Source: Echinometra lucunter (Eukaryota; Echinodermata; Echinoidea; Camarodonta; Echinometridae). Taken from it: a DNA stretch of 64,000 nt. The position numbers were made by a program, and so were the translations under genes. Below the pieces are notes generated by a model, which searched no databases, had not been told where the DNA came from, and saw only the letters and a program-made list of their open reading frames with translations. The DNA lies in NCBI GenBank assembly GCA_029962745.1, contig CM057158.1, positions 1,397,166 to 1,461,165 of the forward strand, given 5' to 3'. This document shows positions 60,401-64,000 of this stretch, in pieces; the stretch's first letter is position 1, and each line of letters starts with the position of its first letter.

Positions 60401-62524
60401 GATGCTCTGTGGCCTCTGCGTTATAGTTGACGCAAAGGCAGAGAGGACGCACTGGGCACTGCCTCCGTCAGGGCATGTTGACGATGTTCCGCCTGTCATT
60501 TGGGCTAGTTCTTCCATCTGGGTGTCGGCTGCATAGAACGCGATCGAATGCACAATAACACCTGAACTTTCGATGTCATCCAGAGTTTCCGCAATACGAG
60601 TTCCAGCATTCTCCAACCCGTCGCTGAGAAGAATGAGATAGACCCCTCGAGAATCCGTGCCATTGTATTGGGCAACCTAGAAAGAAATGAATAATATAAG
60701 AGTCTGGTATGACCGTAATCATTGGTAATAGCCGAGGGAAGTGATGATCAAGTCAATAAACAATCATTGTAAAATAATTTCCATTTTCAGTTTATACATT
60801 TAGGCATAAGTCTGCCTGAAAAAAAGAAAATATCGGCCATTAAAGTGAAAGGGCGGTGAGTCAGAAAGAAGACCTACAATTTAAAAAAAATGCATAAAAG
60901 TTCCAAGTCCGAATAGTTCTGCTAATATACATTTTGCTTTGTATACGTTGCTATCACTGGCGTACTGGAGGGGGGCTTGGGGGGGGGGGGGCGCTAGCCC
61001 CCCCAAATAAATTTCAACCATGGTTTATTTTCAATTTTATATAAGTGTTATCACACGAATTTCATTACTTCTCCCTAGACTCCCTTTCTACTGTTAAGTA
61101 ACGCATTCCCAATTTCCCAAATAGCATGCATAGCAAGGCAGAAAACACGCATAATCATATCAATACTAATGTGTTTTATGATATAACACTTGGTTTTATC
61201 TGTTTATCTGACAATGGATTCAAACTTTGAATGAATATTCTTAGATTTACCAAAACTAGGCACGGGCTTTAAGTTTGCAGTCCCAAATAGTGTTCTTTTA
61301 CAGAGTTGAAAACTATCAATACTGCAAAAAAAACCTCCTTTACCATGGGAGTGCACTTGCGTAGCCAGGGAGGGAGGGACGATAGGGCGGTCACCCCTCC
61401 AAAACAGCAACAAAAAAGAAAGAAAAAGTAGAAGGAAAAAAAGCAGAAGCGAGAAAAGAAAAAAAGGTAAGAGAACGTAAGAAGAGCGGGAGCAGACAAG
61501 GAACAATTCAAAGAAACGTTGGAGCTTCCGCGCTTCGCGCGGGAGGGGGAAAACTCCCCCTCCCTGCACCCTCCCCCTAGGGAGCGCGCTTCGCGCGCTC
61601 AGTAAGTGATTCACACGGTTGGCGCGCTTACAACCGCCCCACTAAAATGAAATCCTAGCTACACCACTGTGGGAGTGAAACCCTGGTACCCCACCGCATC
61701 ACACCCTCTCCATGCTCGTCCTTTTTATTTTATAGTGTCTTTGTCTGTATTATTATCATAAGTAATAAAGTATTTTGTGTAACGCTGGCATTTGTTTGAA
61801 ACTTAAGAAGATTATTTGGGCTGCATGTTTTCATAATCATGTTTCCAAGTTCATGAAAAAAATATCCTTTTCCGGTCGGTAGATTCATGACACGTTTATC
61901 GATAACAGTACAATGTCATCAAACATGTCATCAAACTGTGGAGCTTCCGCGCTTCGCGCGGGAGGGGGGAAACTCCCCCCTCCCTGCACCCTCCCCCCTA
62001 GGGAGCGCACTTCGCGTGCTCACTACCGCCCCACTAAAATGAAATCCTTTTGTTGGAAATGAGAGAAAATAAAAATTGAACTGAACTGAAGTTGGAATTT
62101 AAGTCGAAAAAATGAAGCTCCGTAACGTGAAGGGGCGGGGGGGGGGGTACCCCGGCTCGGTCGCTACACTCCTTCAGGATTGGTCGCTTCGCTCCTCGCA
62201 AAGATTGAGCCCCCCAAATATTTTGGCTCATTACGCCACTGGTTGCTATATACGCATTCTTTAAAAAATGGATCATTAGAGGGGTTCCATACGTACCTCT
62301 ATACCTTTTATAATACCACAACCAATACATGTGCTGCTGCCATCGGCATTGGTCGGGAGTCGAGACACCAAGTTATCCCTCGATGCCGCATTCGTGAGTT
62401 CAATCATATAAGATTTGATAATGCCTTCGCCATGGAACTCGACAATAGCCAAGTAACTGTTATCAGGTACGACACTCTGGATGTAGTTCTGGGCTCCCCT
62501 GATCATCTTTTCGAAACGCTCACC
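47819..62524 (-). CDS. CLCA-family gene W, exons 5-12 (5' exons not seen)
   Basis: Exons are 62297-62524, 60380-60676, 57560-57787, 56728-56859, 52180-52330, 49828-49944, 48889-49140 and 47819-48417. They are the same sizes and phases as gene X except exon 5 (one extra codon) and exon 12 (a longer tail). The frame is open throughout, about 667 residues: VWA, beta-rich modules, FnIII-like segment, transmembrane helix and a cytoplasmic tail of about 70 residues. No exon 1-4 is present before 64000. Introns are loaded with insertions absent from X: a LINE, a 1.76-kb palindrome, two MITEs and a hAT element. It is either a tandem paralogue or a very divergent allele of X. Confidence 0.85.
48889..49140 (-). 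CDS. CLCA gene W exon 11
   Basis: This is 252 nt, phase 1 in and out, with acceptor TTTTCAG and donor GTAAAC. QMRLKRDVATQTPPPTD is kept, and GVVQVVSYDPNLNIDILAPS and NVTLTWYAVGDDLDQGTG follow. It differs from X at about 11 of 83 residues, clustered after PPPTD. Confidence 0.85.
49228..49715. mobile_element. About 490-bp insertion with a foldback half
   Basis: Contig 2 lacks this segment (compare 34850-34880). Within it TAATATGGACTGGC...ATATTGCCC (about 49229-49275) is mirrored by GGGCAATATATG...GGCCAGTCTCTATTATTA (about 49324-49374), with a GCCCGAGGCGGGAGCCGAGGG loop side. The outer ends are not clearly inverted. Confidence 0.55.
49828..49944 (-). CDS. CLCA gene W exon 10
   Basis: This is 117 nt, phase 1. 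GADLLAGDGIYSVYFLEF and NGRHGVKVDVNGNTDPSSN are encoded. Acceptor ATGTCCAG and donor GTGAGT are the same as in X. Confidence 0.85.
50085..51840. mobile_element. 1.76-kb palindromic (foldback) element
   Basis: Left TTACAAAAAGTAACTAACCAC is mirrored at the right end (GTGGTTAGTTATTTTTTGTCA). Pairing continues through both arms (about 830 bp each): ACAGAATGGATTTCTGGCT, GCACATGTTTTG, GAACGAATCGACTAGTCG and the GATCCAATCGGCAGGTG blocks. Only a short unpaired centre (about 50890-50960) remains. Matching sequence in contig 2 (near 35265) lacks it. No protein of its own is visible. It lies in the intron between exons 9 and 10 of gene W. Confidence 0.88.
51510..51535. repeat. (CAA)n-(AAT)n microsatellite in the right palindrome arm
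   Basis: Short triplet runs that have no partner in the left arm, one of the few asymmetries of the palindrome. Confidence 0.8.
52180..52330 (-). CDS. CLCA gene W exon 9
   Basis: This is 151 nt, phase 0 in and phase 1 out. MVNYTTFPFVEIYAYVHINY and VPVFDATVTAE are encoded, then SLALLDNGR. Acceptor ATACCAG and donor GTAAAGG. The T-run before the acceptor is shorter than in X. Confidence 0.87.
52551..52849. mobile_element. 300-bp MITE with AAGCCA(C/G)AG(C/T)GAACTGGC ends, TTAA flanks
   Basis: TTAAAGCCAGAGCGAACTGGC at the left is mirrored by GCCAGTTCACTGTGGCTTTT before TTAA at the right. Contig 2 lacks it (compare 35950-35975). TTAA at both borders suggests a piggyBac-like or similar target preference. 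Confidence 0.7.
53000..53215. repeat. Purine-rich (GA)n tract, contig-3 copy
   Basis: Counterpart of 36160-36370, shorter and with fewer Gs. Confidence 0.85.
53380..56080 (+). pseudogene. LINE ORF2 remnant (reverse transcriptase)
   Basis: The order of conserved parts is intact across several frames: GVITLLPKKDRDP then KNYRPITLLTVDYKILAK (53753-53870), HPDQSGF (about 53900), motif A LLDIEKAFDGVNHDFL (54000s), motif B QGCPISPYLFLLVIE (about 54190), and motif C LFADDSVCF with the catalytic Asp pair (about 54310). A Cys/His end, CVFCDKQEETMIHLFCECEK, is near 55735-55795. The endonuclease region is missing (5' truncation). The wording of the RT motifs fits the L1/Tx1 group. It is not functional. 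Confidence 0.88.
55024..55246. repeat. 112-bp tandem duplication inside the LINE
   Basis: ACGTACATGGTATAATTACA at 55024 recurs at 55136. The bases between match apart from single-base differences, ending at TCCGATCAAAAC in both. Confidence 0.9.
56239..56577. mobile_element. hAT-type MITE with perfect 8-bp target duplication
   Basis: CACTGGCGTAGCCAGG at the left and ATCTACGCCAGTG at the right form the terminal inverted repeat. ATGTTTAA flanks it exactly on both sides (56231-56238 and 56578-56585). It lies in the 3' UTR of the LINE. Confidence 0.92.
56728..56859 (-). CDS. CLCA gene W exon 8
   Basis: This is 132 nt, phase 0. AGTWNVEISNAGNSLTEYIS and YPPVVNSFLGTS are encoded. The GTAAGT donor and the last exon bases lie inside the right copy of the LINE target duplication, so the splice site is intact beside the insertion. 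Confidence 0.87.
57560..57787 (-). CDS. CLCA gene W exon 7
   Basis: This is 228 nt, phase 0. INSSTIILTSDKIQTIEILI, VTVTGPDGTVIDSSDSKYEV and KLITITIEEAE are encoded. Acceptor TTATAG and donor GTATAT. About 70% identical to gene X exon 7. Confidence 0.85.
57840..58620. repeat. GA-rich tract and hAT-repeat fragments
   Basis: A GAAAGGGAAA tract (about 57870-58020) is followed by several broken copies of the hAT-related repeat (CTTCGCGCGGGAG, GAGAACGTAAG, TCTACGCCACTG phrases at about 58230, 58440 and 58540). It lies in intron 6 of gene W. The corresponding intron of gene X holds a SINE instead. Confidence 0.6.
58733..58805. mobile_element. Half copy of the hairpin MITE
   Basis: CTGAAGTACGCCTGACAACC and CGTGAATTTCGCAGG match one arm of 24496-24680. 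The other arm is absent. Confidence 0.6.
59160..59830. repeat. GCGAGCGAAGCGAGC repeat units
   Basis: Five or six units spaced 70-190 bp contain GAAGCGA-type words plus AATAGCCATTGTTATGAAAG and TTTTGTC(A)..AATACACT. It is the inverted orientation of the 33060-33440 array. Confidence 0.65.
60063..60212 (-). mobile_element. LINE 3' end remnant
   Basis: On the minus strand it reads GGAATCATCTCTGACAAGCC and ends in ATGATATGATATGATATG, a 3' UTR with a short tandem tail. No coding part remains. Confidence 0.45.
60380..60676 (-). CDS. CLCA gene W exon 6 (C-terminal VWA)
   Basis: This is 99 codons, phase 0. GVYLILLSDGLENAGTRIAE, SGVIVHSIAFYAADTQMEEL and GGTSSTCPDGGSAQCV are encoded. Acceptor TTTCTAG and donor GTCAGT. 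About 18 of 99 residues differ from X, mostly in DGLENAGTRIAETLDDIESS. Confidence 0.9.
60955..62241 (+). mobile_element. hAT-type composite element with 8-bp target duplication
   Basis: GTTGCTAT flanks it exactly (60947-60954 and 62242-62249); contig 2 has the uninterrupted site near 39429. Ends are CACTGGCGTACTGG and CATTACGCCACTG. The interior matches 17095-18135, including the nested element at the same place. It is inserted in the intron between exons 5 and 6 of gene W. No transposase is seen. Confidence 0.92.
61354..61669. mobile_element. Nested hAT-type MITE with 8-bp target duplication
   Basis: TGGGAGTG flanks it exactly (61346-61353 and 61670-61677). Ends are CACTTGCGTAGCCAGG and CCTAGCTACACCACTG. 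The same nesting point is used at 17491-17796, so the composite was formed before both copies spread. Confidence 0.9.
62297..62524 (-). CDS. CLCA gene W exon 5 (middle of VWA)
   Basis: This is 76 codons, phase 0, with acceptor TGAATAG and donor GTACGT. GERFEKMIRGAQNYIQSVVP, YLAIVEFHGEGI and SSTCIGCGIIKGIE are encoded. It has one extra Ser codon relative to X. It is the most 5' exon of W in the window. Confidence 0.9.
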
Positions 62525-62628
62525 CTATTCAGAAGGAAAAGAATTAATGAGATTGACTAAAGCTCAAAATCAAAATCAAAATCAAAAGCCAGTGAGATTA
62601 GCCATGTCGGTCTCCTGGGTTCTTATAC

Positions 62629-63113
62629 CGGGTGATGTTCGTTATTCCGAAGGTTCGTTATTCCGAAGGTTCGGTATTCTGAAGGTTCGTTATTCCGAAG
62701 GTTCGTTATTCCGACAATGAAATAAGGTTCGTTATTCCGAAGGTTCGTTAGTCCGACAATGTAATAAGATTCGTTATTCCGAAGGTTCGTCAATCCGAAA
62801 ATGAAATAAGGTTCGTTAGTCCGAAAATGAAATAAGGTTCGTTAGTCTGAAAATGAAATTAACTTCTTATAATAACAAATACGGTGTTTTAATAAAAGAA
62901 TAATAGGATATTACGCAATTTGAAAAATGGTAAAGTGTCAGCGGAGGGTGATACATGTGTATATTTTTCGGCAGAGCATTATTATGTTGCATCAAGAAGA
63001 TGGCGTGGATCAAGAATTTTGATTTTATCTGAGCAATTGGCACCTGAGCGAATGGATTTTTAGTGTTGGGGACTGTGTGTGGGTCATCCGTAGCTTACTT
63101 ACCTCCAGACAAG

Positions 63114-63146
<33 letters not shown>

Positions 63147-63190
63147 GGGGGGGGGGGTATTTTATTCTGTGTTTTTTTGAGGGGGGTCAA
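62629..63190. mobile_element. Left end of a second minisatellite-arm element
   Basis: From GGTGATGTTCGTTATTCCG the sequence matches the left arm and inner flank of 30377-30980, including ACATGTGTATATTTTTCGG and GGACTGTGTGTGGGTCATCC. Contig 2 has none at this site (39806). The right arm lies beyond the window or is lost. Confidence 0.75.
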
Positions 63191-63207
63191 ATGAATTCCA
63201 TTTACCC

Positions 63208-63363
63208 CTCGCTAGAACTATCTTGACTAAGTCTATATTCACTTTTACTGGACCCAAATTTTGGAACAATCTTAATTTTGATACTAAAGATGCACCTAGT
63301 TTACATTCTTTCAAAAACAGACGTAAGACTTTTCTTTTGGTTTCTTATCAGGAATCTACTTGA
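63208..63363 (+). pseudogene. C-terminal fragment of a CR1/Jockey-like LINE ORF
   Basis: LARTILTKSIFTFTGPKFWN, then SLHSFKNRRKTFLL and a stop, matches the end of non-LTR ORF2 proteins after the RT domain (GPKxWNxLP...SxxxFKxxLKxxLL). No RT motifs precede it; a T/G run abuts it at 63120-63187. Confidence 0.65.
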
Positions 63364-64000
63364 TTCTTGGTGGGAAATTGAAGATTTTTTTTCTCTCGTC
63401 TCTTCCTTTTTTTTTCTTTGTCTCTCTCTCTCTTCTGTCATAAATCATCATCATGCATAACTTCAGATAAATTTCTTTCATTTTCATTTTTATTTCACCT
63501 TACTTCCACTCATCATACGCAAATCGTATTCTGGGGCACCCAAAGACTGCGCGTGGTTTCTTTTATTTTTTGTAAGCCAGCGGTCTCTGTTTTCGTCCTG
63601 TATGTGTGTGTATTTTGTTTCTGTCCTGTGTGTGTAGGGGTGTGTGTGCGTGTGTGTGTGTGTGTGTGTGTGGATGAAGGTGTGTGCCTCCGTGTGTGTA
63701 TATGTTACTCGATTTGTTTAGCTTTTTCCTTTTGTTCGTCTTTGTATTTATCCCTTTTATAATCCTTTTTTTAATCAATTTTTTTCATCTCTTGTAACTA
63801 TTTAAAAAATAAAAATTTATAAGTACAATTCATATTTTCACACATGTATTTTCTTTTGAGGGGTTTGCACAATACAAGCCTGGCTTTTTTAGCATTCCCC
63901 TCCATTTTCAACGTTTATTTATATGCTTAATTTGCAAAATTTAACTTTGACAATTTCTTATGTAATGATTATGTAATTATTTTGTATGTACAAATTATGT
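63363..64000 (+). mobile_element. LINE 3' UTR and flank
   Basis: T-rich sequence with (GT)n at 63634-63672, then ACAATACAAGCCTGGC, TTTTTTAGCATTCCCCTCC and AT-rich DNA to the window end. It resembles 12235-12510. No gene is seen. Confidence 0.5.

Overview
This is eukaryotic, intron-rich, repeat-dense DNA, most likely from an echinoderm (sea urchin-like). The evidence is exon-sized coding islands with GT-AG borders, tRNA-derived SINEs, many MITEs, hAT-type elements, a non-LTR retrotransposon, and long G and triplet runs. No operons, rRNA or CRISPR arrays are seen. The species is an inference.

The recognisable host genes are a tandem cluster of CLCA-family genes (calcium-activated chloride channel regulator; secreted or membrane metalloprotease/VWA proteins), all on the minus strand. 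Two 500-N placeholder gaps (7159-7658 and 41342-41841) split the window into three contigs. Contig 1 (1-7158) has only a CLCA signal-peptide exon (635-802), followed by a 5.6-kb insertion that carries a small three-exon plus-strand gene of unknown function. Contig 2 (7659-41341) has exons 1-8 of one CLCA gene (gene Y, 20049 down to 7688) and exons 5-12 of another (gene X, 39710 down to 29486). Contig 3 (41842-64000) has exons 5-12 of a close relative of gene X (gene W, 62524 down to 47819). Exon phases join cleanly in X and W, which give a VWA domain, beta-rich and FnIII-like regions, a C-terminal transmembrane helix and a short cytoplasmic tail. Gene Y has the signal peptide, the N-terminal CLCA domain and the MIDAS motif. 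It lacks the HExxH zinc site and has two frame breaks, so it may be a pseudogene.

Contigs 1 and 3 align in order to contig 2 (1-1512 with about 19283-20740, then 41842-62628 with 21766-39806). They would sit about 1 kb apart if joined. Contig 2 may therefore be an alternative haplotype placed between two contigs of the other haplotype, although the 70-87% protein identity of several X and W exons also fits recent paralogues. Comparing the copies gives exact boundaries for many insertions: a Tx1/L1-like LINE inserted at a splice donor, a 1.76-kb near-perfect palindrome, a 4.1-kb element ending in inverted minisatellite arrays, hAT elements with 8-bp target duplications, and several MITEs. Identities are estimates by eye; no alignment was run.
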